Source of the DNA: Methylobacterium sp. AMS5
GTDB taxonomy: Bacteria; Pseudomonadota; Alphaproteobacteria; Rhizobiales; Beijerinckiaceae
Length of the DNA stretch: 64,000 nucleotides
Direction of reading: 5' to 3'
Assembly: GCF_001542815.1 (NCBI RefSeq)
Contig: NZ_CP006992.1
Location: 912,001-976,000, forward strand
Each line of letters starts with the position of its first letter. Positions within the stretch are counted from its first letter, which is position 1. A program made the position numbers and the translations under genes. Below, one piece after another: positions 13,635 through 23,401 of this stretch. The notes under the pieces are model-generated. The model had not been told where the DNA came from, searched no databases, and saw nothing but the letters and a program-made list of their open reading frames with translations.

Positions 13635-13662
13635 CCGGCGCGCGGCCCGCTCCGCGCGGTGA

Positions 13663-13974
<312 letters not shown>

Positions 13975-14019
13975 AGCCCGTTCAAGTCCCCTCCGCTCCC
14001 TCGTTCGTCCAGGCACGCC

Positions 14020-15024
14020 ATGACCACTCACAAGACCAAGGTCCTCATCATCGGGGCCGGACCGGCCGGCTACACGGCGGGCATCTATGCCGCCCGGGCC
14101 AACATGAAGCCCATCATCGTGACGGGCATCCAGCCGGGCGGCCAGCTGACCATCACCACGGACGTGGAGAACTATCCCGGTTTCGCGACCGCCGTTCAGG
14201 GTCCTGACCTGATGGAGCAGATGCGCCTGCAGGCCGAGCACGTCGGCACCCGGATCCTTTCCGACACCATCGTGTCGGTCGACCTCTCGAAGCGCCCCTT
14301 CGTGGCCGAGGGGGATAGCGGCGACACCTACGTCGCCGACACCCTGATCGCCGCCACGGGCGCCCAGGCCCGCTGGCTCGGCCTACCGTCCGAGATCGAG
14401 TTTAACGGGGCGGGCGTCTCAGCCTGCGCGACCTGCGACGGCTTCTTCTACCGCGGCAAGGAGGTCGTCGTGATCGGCGGCGGCAACACCGCCGTCGAGG
14501 AGGCGCTGTACCTGGCCAACCTGGCCTCGAAGGTCACCGTCATCCACAGGCGCGACCGTTTCCGGGCGGAGCCCATCCTTCAGGATCGGCTGTTCGCCCA
14601 TCCGAAGATCGAGGTCATCTGGAACCATGTGGTCGAGGAGGTCCTCGGCCGGAGGGAGCCGGTGAAGGCCGTCACCGGCGTCCGGTTGCGCGACGCCGAC
14701 ACCGGCGCGACGCGTGACGTTCCGGCCGACGGCATGTTCGTCGCCATCGGGCACGATCCCGCGACGAAGCTCTTCGCCGGACAGCTCGAACTGCTGGAAG
14801 GCGGCTACATCAAGATCGTGCCGGGCACGACGCGGACCAACGTCGAGGGGGTCTACGCGGCCGGCGATTGCGCCGAATTCGTCTACCGCCAGGCTGTGGT
14901 CGCCGCCGGCATGGGGTGCATGGCGGCGCTTGAGGCCGAGAAGTTCCTGGCCGAGCATTCGCCGGACCCGAAGGTCAGGACCGAGGAGCTGCAGGAACCA
15001 GAGATGATCGGAGCCTACGACTAG
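14020..15024 (+). CDS. trxB: Thioredoxin reductase
   Basis: This flavoenzyme uses NADPH to reduce thioredoxin. All landmarks of the 334-residue protein are intact: the FAD site GAGPAGYTAGIYAARA (12-27), the redox disulfide C136-A-T-C139, the NADPH-binding VVVIGGGNTAVEEALYLA, and the C-terminal GVYAAGDCAEFVYRQAVVAAGMG. It follows the broken trxB stump directly. In the same frame after its TAG, codons continue to a TGA at 15177 without resembling TrxB. Degraded AraC and IS4 fragments lie downstream. Confidence 0.95.
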   Translation: MTTHKTKVLIIGAGPAGYTAGIYAARANMKPIIVTGIQPGGQLTITTDVENYPGFATAVQGPDLMEQMRLQAEHVGTRILSDTIVSVDLSKRPFVAEGDSGDTYVADTLIAATGAQARWLGLPSEIEFNGAGVSACATCDGFFYRGKEVVVIGGGNTAVEEALYLANLASKVTVIHRRDRFRAEPILQDRLFAHPKIEVIWNHVVEEVLGRREPVKAVTGVRLRDADTGATRDVPADGMFVAIGHDPATKLFAGQLELLEGGYIKIVPGTTRTNVEGVYAAGDCAEFVYRQAVVAAGMGCMAALEAEKFLAEHSPDPKVRTEELQEPEMIGAYD

Positions 15025-15272
15025 GCAGGCGGATGCGAGAGCCCGGCATCCGGCGCCACCACTTCGCTGCGGTGGCGGCTGGGCTTCGAGCCTAAGGAGG
15101 TCGAGGCCCTCGCCCGCAAGTGGGGCGAAGGCCAATGCTTCCCCCTGGTCGCGCGAATGCATGAATGGACGGCCTGAGAGCGCCCTTCAGGAATGCCGAC
15201 TTTGAACGTGGCGGCATCCAGGCGTGCTGGCCGATTGGCCCACACGCGGATCGTGGCTCTCTCGGATGGTCG

Positions 15273-15648
15273 CTACCTGGGCCGGCAACGGTACGCCCCC
15301 GGGTTCACCCCGGTCCACTTCCGGAACGCGCGGAAGAACGAGCTGGCCTCGGAGAAGCCCGCCGCCTCGGCAAGCGCCGCGAGGCTCAGGTCCGTGGTCC
15401 GCAGGAGGTGCACCGCAATTTCCTTGCGGACGGTGTCCTTGATCTCCTGGAACGACTGCCCTCGGCCTCGATCCGTCGGTGCAGGGTCGATGCCGACAGG
15501 TCGAACCGTTGCGCGACCTCGTCGAAATCCAGCCAGACGTCGGGGTTTTGCGAGCGCAGCAGGTGCTTGACCCTCGCGACCGCCCCGGCGTCGTTGCGGT
15601 ATTTGACAAGGATGTTCGCCGGCGCGCGCTGGAGGAAGGCGTCGCGGT
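15273..15648 (-). pseudogene. AraC-family regulator fragment, frameshifted
   Basis: Read on the minus strand from about 15648, one frame gives LVKYRNDAGAVARVKHLLRS, then DVWLDFDEVAQRFDLSASTLHRRIEAEG. The next frame continues GQSFQEIKDTVRKEIAVHLL and then LAALAEAAGFSEASSFFRAF and RKWTGVNPGAYR to a TAG at 15273. Together these make the two helix-turn-helix units of an AraC-type DNA-binding domain. A one-base shift near 15455 breaks the frame, and the N-terminal ligand domain is missing, replaced by IS4 sequence. No functional product is expected. Confidence 0.75.
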
Positions 15649-16026
15649 CACCGACCACAGCAGGGGCACGCGAAACCGGCGCGTGACAATGGCCAGCATC
15701 CAGATGTTGACGTCGGTTCGGCCGAGTTTCCACTGGGTGGGATCCAGCGCCAGGCATTTGGACCGGGCCAGATGGAGCATGCGCACCACGAGGGTCGCAA
15801 CCACCGCCTGATCGAGCCGCACATACTGGAAGAAGCGCTGCAGACGGCGGTACTTCGAAGCGTGCCGCGCCGGCCCGTGACAGTGGCTGGCGATATGGCC
15901 GAGGTTGACCGTCCGACGATGGATCAGCCCGGTCATCAGGGCGCCGAGCGTCTCCGGACGCGAGTGGTTCAGGCCCAGATGCGCCGCAAAACTCGCGATC
16001 AGGGCGGTGCGGGGAGACAGAGACAT
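15649..16026 (-). pseudogene. IS4-family transposase, N-terminal fragment
   Basis: From the ATG at 16026 the protein reads MSLSPRTALIASFAAHLGLN, then RFFQYVRLDQAVVATLVV and LALDPTQWKLGRTDVNIWML, ending in RVPLLWSV. This is the start of an IS4-type transposase, and the D in LALDPTQWK is the first catalytic aspartate. Similarity stops near 15648, where the frame runs into the AraC-type fragment. The rest of the transposase is absent, so the copy is dead. Confidence 0.75.
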
Positions 16027-16235
16027 GGGGGGATCCTCTTGCCGGAGAATCCTTCAGCCCAGCACTTCGCACCGCCCGCCGCGACCCTGTCGTGTACGGT
16101 GAGGGAACGGACTCGACGATGCATAAGATTTTGGAATTATTCAGTTTTATCCGGAAATACGGTGGACAACCGACCACTTTGAATGCGCACAACTTCCAGG
16201 CTCAGAAGAGCCCTGCGAAGGCTACGACCGAGTAG

Positions 16236-16555
16236 GTGCCTGGGCTGCGGGCGTTTCAAGTACTGTTCAAAAGAACGCCCGCTTCGCCATCGTGTCGGAC
16301 ACGGAGACCGACCGGGGACAGGCGCTGTCGAAGCATTCAAGACGTTGTTCGACACGCATTTCCCTGTTGATGGCGGAAATGACGCAACCAAATTGCAAGC
16401 TTGTCGTCCTAACCTGAAAGCTGCGGGAGCCGGCAGGTTTCGCGAAGAAGCCTTTCGCCGGGTATGGCAGGGCAACAGACTGGCGTCGTGCAACGCCCGA
16501 AGGTCGTGGCCCCCCGTGCGGGCTGACTGCGACGGGCCGACCTCGACGGGCGGGA
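16236..16555. other. Non-coding stretch upstream of the LysR gene
   Basis: About 320 bp between the IS4 scrap and the LysR gene hold no recognised gene. A 38-codon frame (16119-16235) and frame fragments on both strands are low-scoring. The LysR promoter is expected here, but no specific element stands out. Confidence 0.35.
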
Positions 16556-17455
16556 GTGACGGCCTTGGATTGGGACAAGATCCGGATTTTCCTCAACGTC
16601 GCGGAGGCCGGGAGCTTCACGCGGGCGGGCGACGACATCGGCCTCAGCCAGTCGGCGGTGAGCCGGCAGATCAGCGCCCTCGAGCGGGAGTTGAAGGCGC
16701 CGCTGTTCCACCGGCACGCTCGCGGCCTGATCCTGACCGAGCAGGGCGACCTGCTGTTTCGCGCCGCACGCGACATGAAGCTCAGGCTGGAGAACACCCG
16801 CGCCCGCCTCGTCGAGACGAGCGAGCGCCCCTCCGGCGACCTGCGGGTGACGACGACGGTGGGCTTAGGCACATCCTGGCTGTCGCAGCGTGTCTCGGAA
16901 TTCCTCGACCTCTATCCGGATGTGCGGATCGAGCTGGTGCTCACCAACGAGGAGCTGGACCTCGCCATGCGCGAGGCCGACATCGCGATCCGTATGCGCC
17001 GCCCGGCCCAGCCGGACCTGATCCAGCGGCGGCTGTTCACGGTGCATTATCACGCCTTTGCGAGCCCCGATTACGTCAAACGCTTCGGTGAACCCAAAAC
17101 CATCGCCGACCTCGACGAGCACCGCCTCGTCTCGTTTGGCGGCAACGAGCCGTCCTATCTGCTCGCGACCCACTATCTCGCCAGCATCGGCCGCGAGGGG
17201 GACGAGCGCCGTCCGGTCCACTTCACGGTCAACAACATCACCGCCCTCCACAAGGCGATGGAGGCCGGCGTCGGCGTCGGCATCCTGCCGGACTACGCCG
17301 TCGACGGGAACGAGAGCCTCGTTCAGGTGCTGCGCGAGAGCGAGATGCCGACGATGGAGAGTTATCTCGTCTATGCCGAGGAGATGCGCTCGGTGGCCCG
17401 CGTCCAGGCCTTCCGCGATTTCCTCGTGAACAAGGCACAACGCTGGACTTATTGA
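16556..17455 (+). CDS. LysR-family transcriptional regulator
   Basis: This 299-residue protein starts at a GTG. Residues 5-65 form the winged helix-turn-helix (SFTRAGDDIGLSQSAVSRQISALERELKAPLFHR). Residues 95-295 form the periplasmic-binding-protein-like effector domain. LysR proteins usually sense a small molecule and control a nearby gene. The nearest candidates are trxB upstream and aroQ-accBC downstream on the same strand, but the target cannot be told from sequence. The gene ends about 115 bp before aroQ. Confidence 0.92.
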   Translation: MTALDWDKIRIFLNVAEAGSFTRAGDDIGLSQSAVSRQISALERELKAPLFHRHARGLILTEQGDLLFRAARDMKLRLENTRARLVETSERPSGDLRVTTTVGLGTSWLSQRVSEFLDLYPDVRIELVLTNEELDLAMREADIAIRMRRPAQPDLIQRRLFTVHYHAFASPDYVKRFGEPKTIADLDEHRLVSFGGNEPSYLLATHYLASIGREGDERRPVHFTVNNITALHKAMEAGVGVGILPDYAVDGNESLVQVLRESEMPTMESYLVYAEEMRSVARVQAFRDFLVNKAQRWTY

Positions 17456-17571
17456 AAGCTTGGCCGGGCAACCGGCCGGCAACCGCCCTTGTCGCGCACC
17501 GACGCACTCGTCTAAGACCGCCCCTCCTGCCGGGCGGTTCGCGAAGCCTCCGGCCGAAGCAGCCGGACGGC

Positions 17572-18027
17572 ATGATCGCGATTCACTGCCTCAACGGGCC
17601 GAACCTCAATCTCCTGGGCCAGCGCGAGCCGGGCATCTATGGTGCCGCCACGCTCGCCGACATCGAGCAAAACCTGCGGGAGCAGGCGGCCCGCCTCGAT
17701 ATCGCCCTGACCTTCCGTCAGACGAATCACGAGGGCGAACTCGTGACGTTCGTGCAGGAGGCCGGCGCCGCCGGGGCCGGGGTGCTCATCAACGCCGCCG
17801 CCTATACGCATACCTCGATCGCGCTTCGCGACGCGATCAAGGGCGCGGGGGTGACGGCGGTGGAGATCCACCTCTCCAACGTCCACGCCCGCGAGGACTT
17901 CCGCCACGTCTCGCGGATCGCGCCGGTCTGCGCCGGTTTGATTTCGGGCTTCGGTGCCCACAGTTACGTCCTGGGGCTCGACGCCCTCGCCCATCTCCTT
18001 CGTGGACGCACCCCGTCCGCCTCCTGA
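17572..18027 (+). CDS. aroQ: 3-dehydroquinate dehydratase, type II
   Basis: This enzyme dehydrates 3-dehydroquinate to 3-dehydroshikimate in the shikimate pathway. The ATG at 17572 (MIAIHCLNGPNLNLLGQREP) gives 151 residues, the family norm; the longer frame from 17452 adds unrelated sequence. The family hallmarks are the NGPNLNLLG loop, the lid containing TYGAA-like GIYGAATL, FRQTNHEGE, INAAAYTHTS and VEIHLSNVHARE. It is followed 18 bp later by accB, an arrangement common in alphaproteobacteria. Confidence 0.96.
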   Translation: MIAIHCLNGPNLNLLGQREPGIYGAATLADIEQNLREQAARLDIALTFRQTNHEGELVTFVQEAGAAGAGVLINAAAYTHTSIALRDAIKGAGVTAVEIHLSNVHAREDFRHVSRIAPVCAGLISGFGAHSYVLGLDALAHLLRGRTPSAS

Positions 18028-18045
18028 CCTCAGAACTACGAGCCG

Positions 18046-18516
18046 ATGGCCAAGAACGAACCCTTCGATCCCGAACTGGTGCGCGAACTCGCCCGGATGG
18101 TCGCCGAGACCGATCTGACCGAGATCGAGGTCGAGAAGGGCGATCTGCGCATCCGCGTCGCCCGAAAGATCGAGACGGTCTCGGTTCAGGTCGCGCCCGC
18201 CGCCTCGGCCGCTGCGGCGGCACCGGTCGCGGCGGCGCCCGCCGCTCTGGCGCCGGCACCCGCCAAATCCGGCGCGGGCCATCCCGGCGCCGTGCCGTCG
18301 CCCATGGTCGGTACCGCCTACCTGCGCCCCTCGCCGGACGCGAAGCCGTTCATCGAGATCGGCACGAAGGTCCAAGCGGGCGACAAGCTGTTGCTGGTCG
18401 AGGCCATGAAGACCTTCAACGAAATCGTCGCGCCCCGCGCCGGTACGGTGACCGCGATCTTCATCGAGGATGGGATGCCGGTCGAGTACGGCGAAGCCCT
18501 CCTCGTGCTCGAGTAG
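18046..18516 (+). CDS. accB: Acetyl-CoA carboxylase biotin carboxyl carrier protein
   Basis: This 156-residue carrier holds the biotin that moves CO2 from biotin carboxylase to carboxyltransferase in the first step of fatty acid synthesis. The N-terminal part is followed by an Ala/Pro-rich flexible linker (about 47-75) and then the biotinyl domain with [10 protein letters not shown], where K122 is the biotinylated lysine. It lies between aroQ and accC with gaps of 18 and 10 bp, so the three are probably one transcript. Confidence 0.97.
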   Translation: MAKNEPFDPELVRELARMVAETDLTEIEVEKGDLRIRVARKIETVSVQVAPAASAAAAAPVAAAPAALAPAPAKSGAGHPGAVPSPMVGTAYLRPSPDAKPFIEIGTKVQAGDKLLLVEAMKTFNEIVAPRAGTVTAIFIEDGMPVEYGEALLVLE

Positions 18517-18526
18517 CCTCCCCGCG

Positions 18527-19894
18527 ATGTTCGACAAGATCCTGATCGCCAACCGGGGCGAGATCGCACTCCGCATCCTGCGGGCGGCGAAGGAGCTCGG
18601 TATCGCCACAGTCGCGGTCCACTCGACGGCGGATGCCGACGCCATGCATGTGCGGCTGGCCGACGAGAGCGTCTGCATCGGCCCGCCGGCCGCCCGCGAC
18701 AGCTACCTCAACATCCCCTCGATCATCGCCGCCTGCGAGATCACCGGGGCGGACGCCGTGCATCCCGGCTACGGCTTCCTGTCGGAGAACGCCCGGTTCG
18801 CCGAGGTTCTGGCGCATCACAATATCGGCTTCATCGGCCCCAAGGCCGAGCATATCCGCATCATGGGCGACAAGATCGAGGCCAAGCGCACCGCCAAGCG
18901 CCTCGGTATCCCCTGCGTGCCGGGCTCGGAGGGTGGCGTCACCGATCCGGACGAAGCCAAGCGCGTGGCTGCCGAGATCGGCTATCCCGTCCTGGTGAAG
19001 GCCGCCTCCGGCGGCGGCGGGCGCGGCATGAAGGTCGCCCGCTCGGAGAGCGAGCTGGAGCAGGCGCTCGACATGGCCCGCACCGAGGCCAAGGCCGCCT
19101 TCGGCGACGATGCGGTCTACCTCGAGAAGTACCTGACCAAGCCCCGCCATATCGAGGTGCAGATCCTCGGCGACGGGAAGGGCCACGCGGTGCATCTGGC
19201 CGAGCGCGACTGCTCGCTGCAACGCCGCCACCAGAAGGTCTGGGAGGAAGGCGGCTCTCCGGCCCTCAACGAGGCGATGCGCGCCGAGATCGGCGGCATC
19301 TGCGCCAACGCCATGCGCGAACTCGGCTATCTCGGCGCCGGCACCATCGAGTTCCTCTACGAGGACGGGCGGTTCTACTTCATCGAGATGAACACCCGCA
19401 TCCAGGTGGAGCACCCCGTCACCGAGATGATCACCGGAATCGATCTCGTGAACGAGCAGATCCGGGTCGCGGCCGGCGGCGGCCTGTCGGTGGCTCAAGA
19501 GGATATCAAGGTCGAGGGCCACGCCATCGAGTGCCGGATCAACGCCGAGCACCCCTCGACCTTCCGGCCCTCGCCGGGGCTGATCACCTATTTCCACCCG
19601 CCGGGCGGCCTCGGCGTCCGGGTCGATTCGGCCGCGTTCCAGGGCTACCGAATCCCGTCCAACTACGACTCGCTGATCGGCAAGCTGATCGTGCATGGGC
19701 GCACCCGCAACGAGTGCCTGATGCGCCTGCGCCGGGCGCTGGACGAGTTCGTGGTCGATGGAATCGACACCACGCTGCCGCTGTTCCGCACGCTGGTGCG
19801 CAACGCCGACGTGCAGAACGGCCTCTACGACATCCACTGGCTCGAAGGCTTCCTGGCCCGCGAGGAACTGAACGGCGTCGAGACGCGGCGCTGA
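18527..19894 (+). CDS. accC: Acetyl-CoA carboxylase biotin carboxylase subunit
   Basis: This 455-residue ATP-grasp enzyme carboxylates biotin on AccB using bicarbonate and ATP. It has the N-terminal [20 protein letters not shown], the glycine-rich ATP loop [12 protein letters not shown], the active-site [15 protein letters not shown] and the C-terminal [10 protein letters not shown]. The ATG at 18527 is preferred because the upstream frame overlaps accB. The stop codon lies inside a strong GC-rich inverted repeat that probably ends the operon. Confidence 0.97.
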   Translation: MFDKILIANRGEIALRILRAAKELGIATVAVHSTADADAMHVRLADESVCIGPPAARDSYLNIPSIIAACEITGADAVHPGYGFLSENARFAEVLAHHNIGFIGPKAEHIRIMGDKIEAKRTAKRLGIPCVPGSEGGVTDPDEAKRVAAEIGYPVLVKAASGGGGRGMKVARSESELEQALDMARTEAKAAFGDDAVYLEKYLTKPRHIEVQILGDGKGHAVHLAERDCSLQRRHQKVWEEGGSPALNEAMRAEIGGICANAMRELGYLGAGTIEFLYEDGRFYFIEMNTRIQVEHPVTEMITGIDLVNEQIRVAAGGGLSVAQEDIKVEGHAIECRINAEHPSTFRPSPGLITYFHPPGGLGVRVDSAAFQGYRIPSNYDSLIGKLIVHGRTRNECLMRLRRALDEFVVDGIDTTLPLFRTLVRNADVQNGLYDIHWLEGFLAREELNGVETRR

Positions 19895-19943
19895 GAAAGC
19901 GGGGCGGGGCGGGGCGGGGCCGGTCGGTCCGCCCCGCTTTCTC
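19893..19943 (+). terminator. Hairpin after accC
   Basis: GAGAAAGCGGGGCGG at 19893-19907 is perfectly complementary to CCGCCCCGCTTTCTC at 19929-19943. The 15-bp stem starts within the accC stop codon and spans the GGGGC tandem repeats in the loop. There is no long T-run after it, so strength is uncertain. Confidence 0.6.
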
Positions 19944-19986
19944 CTGACGGCTGGTGTTCGCGCCCGGAGCGCGCGACAACGCTTCG

Positions 19987-20661
19987 ATGCACGACAGGCC
20001 GCCCGTGGACATCACGCCCGACATCCTGCTCAAGGCCTATGCCGCCGGGATCTTCCCGATGGCCGAGGATGCGGACGATCCAACGATCTACTGGGTCGAG
20101 CCCCGCGCCCGCGGGGTGCTGCCCCTCGACCGCTTCCACGTGCCCAAGCGGCTCGCCCGCACCGTGCGCTCCGACGGGTTCGAGGTCGTCAGCGACCGGG
20201 ATTTCGATGCGGTGATCGAGGGCTGCGCCGCCCCGCGCCGGGATACCGCCCGCACCTGGATCAACGCCCGCATCCGTGACCTCTACGGCGCGCTGTTCGA
20301 ACTCGGGCATTGCCACACGATCGAGGTCTACCACGAGGGCCGCCTCGCGGGCGGACTCTACGGCGTCTCGCTCGGGGCGGCCTTCTTCGGCGAGAGCATG
20401 TTCCACGAGGTGCGCGACGCCTCGAAGGTCGCCCTGGTCCACCTCGTGGCCCGGCTGCGCTCGGGCGGTTACCGGCTCGCCGACACGCAATTCCTCACAG
20501 AGCACCTGAGCCAGTTCGGCGTCGAGGAAATGCCGCGCCACATCTACAAGCGCCAACTCGCCGCCGCGATCTCCGAGCGGGCCGAGTGGGGTCCGCCGGA
20601 CCGGGTCTTCCGTGGCGCCGAAGCCCTGGCCGCCCTCGGGATCGGGCACACCGAGGCGTAG
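19987..20661 (+). CDS. aat: Leucyl/phenylalanyl-tRNA-protein transferase
   Basis: Aat adds Leu or Phe from aminoacyl-tRNA to proteins with N-terminal Arg or Lys and so marks them for ClpS/ClpAP degradation (N-end rule). The ATG at 19987 gives 224 residues. Signature segments are [50 protein letters not shown] and [14 protein letters not shown]. It follows the accC hairpin, so it may have its own promoter or be read through. It converges on the TetR gene. Confidence 0.95.
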   Translation: MHDRPPVDITPDILLKAYAAGIFPMAEDADDPTIYWVEPRARGVLPLDRFHVPKRLARTVRSDGFEVVSDRDFDAVIEGCAAPRRDTARTWINARIRDLYGALFELGHCHTIEVYHEGRLAGGLYGVSLGAAFFGESMFHEVRDASKVALVHLVARLRSGGYRLADTQFLTEHLSQFGVEEMPRHIYKRQLAAAISERAEWGPPDRVFRGAEALAALGIGHTEA

Positions 20662-20693
20662 GGAGGACGTCGGAGCGCTGCCCCGATACCCCG

Positions 20694-20714
20694 CCAAAGG
20701 GATGATCCCTTTGG
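20694..20714. terminator. Palindrome between convergent aat and TetR genes
   Basis: CCAAAGGGAT and ATCCCTTTGG form a perfect 10-bp inverted repeat around a single central base. It lies in the 66-bp gap between two convergent genes, so a two-way terminator is the likely role. Confidence 0.5.
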
Positions 20715-20727
20715 GATCCCGGCTCTT

Positions 20728-21348
20728 TCAGTCTGGAATCGGTTCGAGCCGCAGCAGGCGGCTGGCGAGCGCAGCGGCCGCCTGCGGGTCGGTCCGCACG
20801 GCCTCACCGAGCAAGCCGTCGATGACGAGCGCGGCGATGCCGTGGACGAGCGCCCAGGATCGCAAGGCTTCGTCGGAGGCGGCGTCCCCCGGCAGCAGCG
20901 TCGCAACCCGCTCGGCGAGCACCGCGTAGGCGGCGGCGGAGGCTTCGCACAACGCCTCGGGCCGTGAGCCGCCGGAGCGCGCGCCGCCGAACATCAGGCG
21001 AAACAATCCGGGCTGCGCACAGGCAAAGGCGACGTAGGCTGCCCCTTGCGCGTAGAGGGCCTCGCGTCCCGCCCCCTCCCCTCCCCGATCCGCCACCTCC
21101 AGCGCCGCGCGCAGCCGCTCGAAGCCGACGATGGCCACCGCCGCAAGCAGGGCGTCCTTGTCGGGAAAGTGCCGGTAGGGCGCCATCGCCGACACACCCG
21201 CCCGGCGCGCGGTCTCGCGCAGGCCGAGCGAGGCCGGATCGCCCCCCTCCTCCAGGATCGACAGGCCCGCCGCGACCAGGGCCTCGCGCAAATCGCCGTG
21301 GTGGTAGCCGCCCTTGCCCGGGTTCGGCTCGCCCTTCGATGTTGACAC
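20728..21348 (-). CDS. TetR/AcrR-family transcriptional regulator
   Basis: This protein of about 206 residues has an N-terminal helix-turn-helix (GYHHGDLREALVAAG, then LRETARRAGVSAMAPYRHFPDKDALLAAVA). Its C-terminal domain resembles the TetR group that has a WHG-type ligand domain. I chose the GTG at 21348: the upstream ATG at 21405 would overlap the divergent gene's start and the apparent operators. It probably represses itself and the divergent DUF4188 gene. Confidence 0.88.
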   Translation of the reverse strand: MSTSKGEPNPGKGGYHHGDLREALVAAGLSILEEGGDPASLGLRETARRAGVSAMAPYRHFPDKDALLAAVAIVGFERLRAALEVADRGGEGAGREALYAQGAAYVAFACAQPGLFRLMFGGARSGGSRPEALCEASAAAYAVLAERVATLLPGDAASDEALRSWALVHGIAALVIDGLLGEAVRTDPQAAAALASRLLRLEPIPD

Positions 21349-21379
21349 TGTAAGCAACGCGCCTATGATTACACCGTAA
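21343..21379. promoter_or_regulatory. Two operator-like sites for the divergent TetR regulator
   Basis: TGACACTGTAA (21343-21353) and TTACACCGTAA (21369-21379) share the form TKAC-N3-GTAA. The second is a perfect TTAC...GTAA palindrome. They sit 26 bp apart between the TetR start and the DUF4188 start, where a repressor would block both. The first site overlaps the chosen GTG start. Confidence 0.5.
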
Positions 21380-21395
21380 ACATGGGGTTGGTGCC

Positions 21396-21875
21396 ATGCA
21401 GACATCGGATAGGCAAGCGACCGCGAATGGCCGCCCCACGCGGGACTCGGTCGATCTCTCGGCCTATCCGGGTCTTGTCGTGGTCTATCTCGGCTTTCGC
21501 GTCGGACGGATACGGGGCTTGAAGGCGCTGCTCGGCATCGGGCGCGAGTTGGCCCAGATGCAGCGCGAGCGGCCGGATGGGCTGCTGGCGCACGAGAACC
21601 TCGTCTACGGCCTCAACCATATCGGCATGCGACAGTACTGGCGCGATCTGGAAAGCTTGGAGGCCTTCACCCGCTCGGACCCGCACAAGACATGGTGGCG
21701 GGATTTCGGCCGCGATCCGGCCGGCAACGGCTTCTGGCACGAGGCCTACCGGCTCTCGGGCGGGATGGAGGCGATCTATGTCGGCATGCCGCGCCCGATC
21801 GGGCTCGCGTCCTTCGCCGCCGCCCGCCAGCCGCTCGGGCCCTTCATGACCTCGCGGCAGCGGCTGGCTTCATAG
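21396..21875 (+). CDS. DUF4188-family protein
   Basis: This 159-residue protein resembles the DUF4188 family, small heme- or monooxygenase-like (dimeric alpha/beta barrel) proteins of unknown role. Supporting segments are VVVYLGFRVGRIRGLKALLGIG, GLNHIGMRQYWRDLESLEAFTRSD and HKTWWRDFGRD, then NGFWHEAYRLSGGMEAIYVGMP. It is transcribed divergently from a TetR regulator with operator-like repeats between them, so it is probably an inducible stress or detoxification gene. It ends 6 bp from the convergent DUF2155 gene. Confidence 0.75.
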   Translation: MQTSDRQATANGRPTRDSVDLSAYPGLVVVYLGFRVGRIRGLKALLGIGRELAQMQRERPDGLLAHENLVYGLNHIGMRQYWRDLESLEAFTRSDPHKTWWRDFGRDPAGNGFWHEAYRLSGGMEAIYVGMPRPIGLASFAAARQPLGPFMTSRQRLAS

Positions 21876-21881
21876 AGATGC

Positions 21882-22541
21882 CTAGCGGAAGATCGCGTCG
21901 AAGATCGATTGCGGCTCGCGCGGCGGCGGCGGGGCCGCTGCCGGCCCTTCGTTGTTCGGGAAGAACTTGCGCGAGGGCTTCTGCTTGGGCTGGACCGGCA
22001 CGCCGCGCGGCCCCTCGACGTCGACCTGACCGTTCTGGTTGACTTGGGCGGACGTCTTGGTCGGGTCCGCGCCCTTCTTCTTCGGCTTGTCCTGGCGCGA
22101 GGCGAGCGCGGGCACGTCCTCCTGCTCCTTCGCCTCGGCGATCACGTCGGAGCCGCCCTTACAATCGGTCAGCCACACATCGTAGATCGGGTGCTCGATG
22201 GCGTGCAGGCCGGGGCTCGCCGCGAACATCCAGCCGGTGAAGATACGCCGGTACTTGCTGTCCAGCGTCACCTCGTCGACCTCGAGGAAGGCCGTGGTCT
22301 TCGGCGTCTCGGTGGGCGGGCGCGAGTAGCAGACCCTCGGCGTCATCTGCAGGGCGCCGAACTGCACCGTCTCGTCGATGGCGACCTCGAAGGTCACGAT
22401 CCGGCCGGTGATCTTGTCGAGGCCGGAGAACACCGCGGTCGGGTTCTTGATCTTGTCGGCGGAGGCCGGCAGCGCACAGAGCGCCAGGGCGAGCGTGCCG
22501 AGCGCGGTCCGGCGCAGGATCGTTGCGGGGATGCGGCTCAA
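21882..22541 (-). CDS. DUF2155-family secreted protein
   Basis: This 219-residue protein has a Sec signal peptide (about 1-28, ending LPASADK). The conserved core reads AVFSGLDKITGRIVTFEVAIDETVQFGALQMTPRVCYSRPPTETP and then IFTGWMFAASPGLHAIEHPIYDVWLTDC, typical of DUF2155 proteins. The C-terminus is a basic, proline-rich tail. In alphaproteobacteria it is commonly found near aat and an NDUFA12-like gene, as here. Function is unknown; it acts in the periplasm by inference. Confidence 0.85.
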   Translation of the reverse strand: MSRIPATILRRTALGTLALALCALPASADKIKNPTAVFSGLDKITGRIVTFEVAIDETVQFGALQMTPRVCYSRPPTETPKTTAFLEVDEVTLDSKYRRIFTGWMFAASPGLHAIEHPIYDVWLTDCKGGSDVIAEAKEQEDVPALASRQDKPKKKGADPTKTSAQVNQNGQVDVEGPRGVPVQPKQKPSRKFFPNNEGPAAAPPPPREPQSIFDAIFR

Positions 22542-22718
22542 GGCGCCCTCTTGAGTCTGGAACCGGCCATCGCGGCCGGCAAACGGTGCGGCCGTTCCAA
22601 CACCCCAAGGGTGGTGGAAAAAGGGCGGCCGGGCCGTGATGCTCTTAAGTTCCGCCCGCGCTTCGCGCCGACCGCCCTGCGGCAGATCGCGACCAGCCGG
22701 CGCGCGGCATGGCTTCGT

Positions 22719-23135
22719 CTACTCGGCGGGCGTCCACGGCACGTAGTCGCCGGTCGCGGCCGGCCGCTGGCCCCAGGAGAGTTGCGAGCCCTTCGGCCGG
22801 TAGGCCGCCGCCGTACCGGTGAGGTTCTCCTCGTGGGCCTTCTGCCACTCGCGAGGCTGGTAATCCTCCTCGCTCGGGGCGACGTCGCCGTTGTGGCACA
22901 GCCAGGCCCGCCAGCCCGGCGGCACGCGGGACGCGTCGGCATAGCCGTTATAGACGACCCAGCGCCGCTCCGGGCCGACCGAGCGGTCGATCAGAGGGCC
23001 CAGCGCCTTGTAGTATTTGTTGCCGAGTTCGTCCGAACCGACGAACTGGCCGCTGCGCGCGGTATAGAGCGCGAGCGACATCGTCTGCCCGTTCCACCAG
23101 GTGAAGATGCGCAGCAGCGTGTCCTTGAGGGCCAT
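22719..23135 (-). CDS. NDUFA12-family complex I accessory subunit
   Basis: The ATG at 23135 gives 138 residues. The sequence ALKDTLLRIFTWWNGQTMSL, then GSDELGNKYYKA and RRWVVYNGYADASRVPPGWRAWL, is characteristic of the NDUFA12/B17.2 family. In mitochondria and alphaproteobacteria this small subunit binds the peripheral arm of complex I. It is unlinked to the nuo genes here, as is usual. The 5' extension to 23231 adds no conserved sequence. Confidence 0.92.
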   Translation of the reverse strand: MALKDTLLRIFTWWNGQTMSLALYTARSGQFVGSDELGNKYYKALGPLIDRSVGPERRWVVYNGYADASRVPPGWRAWLCHNGDVAPSEEDYQPREWQKAHEENLTGTAAAYRPKGSQLSWGQRPAATGDYVPWTPAE

Positions 23136-23400
23136 GATTCCTCCGGCGAGCGACGGACCCGCGGTGCCGTCGCCGCGGTCGTTATGGTCGTCACGCGCGT
23201 GTGAGTCCAGCACCCCGGGCCGCTGTCGCATTTACGGCACGCTCCCCCTGTCTCGCGCGGCCGTTAACCCTGTCCGACCCTGTCGAGGGCGGTCGAACGC
23301 ATCGCCTTCCCTGTGGACCGAAAAATTTTCCCGGCGGATTCGATCAAGCCGAAAGGCCACTTAGCGAACCGCCTCGAATATCCACAGATTTATGATGAAG
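23136..23400. other. Intergenic region between NDUFA12 and nrdJ, left part
   Basis: The divergent gap between the NDUFA12-like gene and nrdJ is about 520 bp. The left half holds the presumed NDUFA12 promoter and no recognised gene. I looked for a cobalamin riboswitch before nrdJ and saw no convincing B12-box. Confidence 0.35.
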
Positions 23401-23401
23401 G

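Noticed and set aside
15025..15177. Open frame continuing after the trxB stop
   Set aside because: It has no start of its own and no similarity to TrxB; probably remnant DNA of unknown origin.
16119..16235. 38-codon open frame upstream of the LysR gene
   Set aside because: No ribosome binding site or similarity; too short to support.
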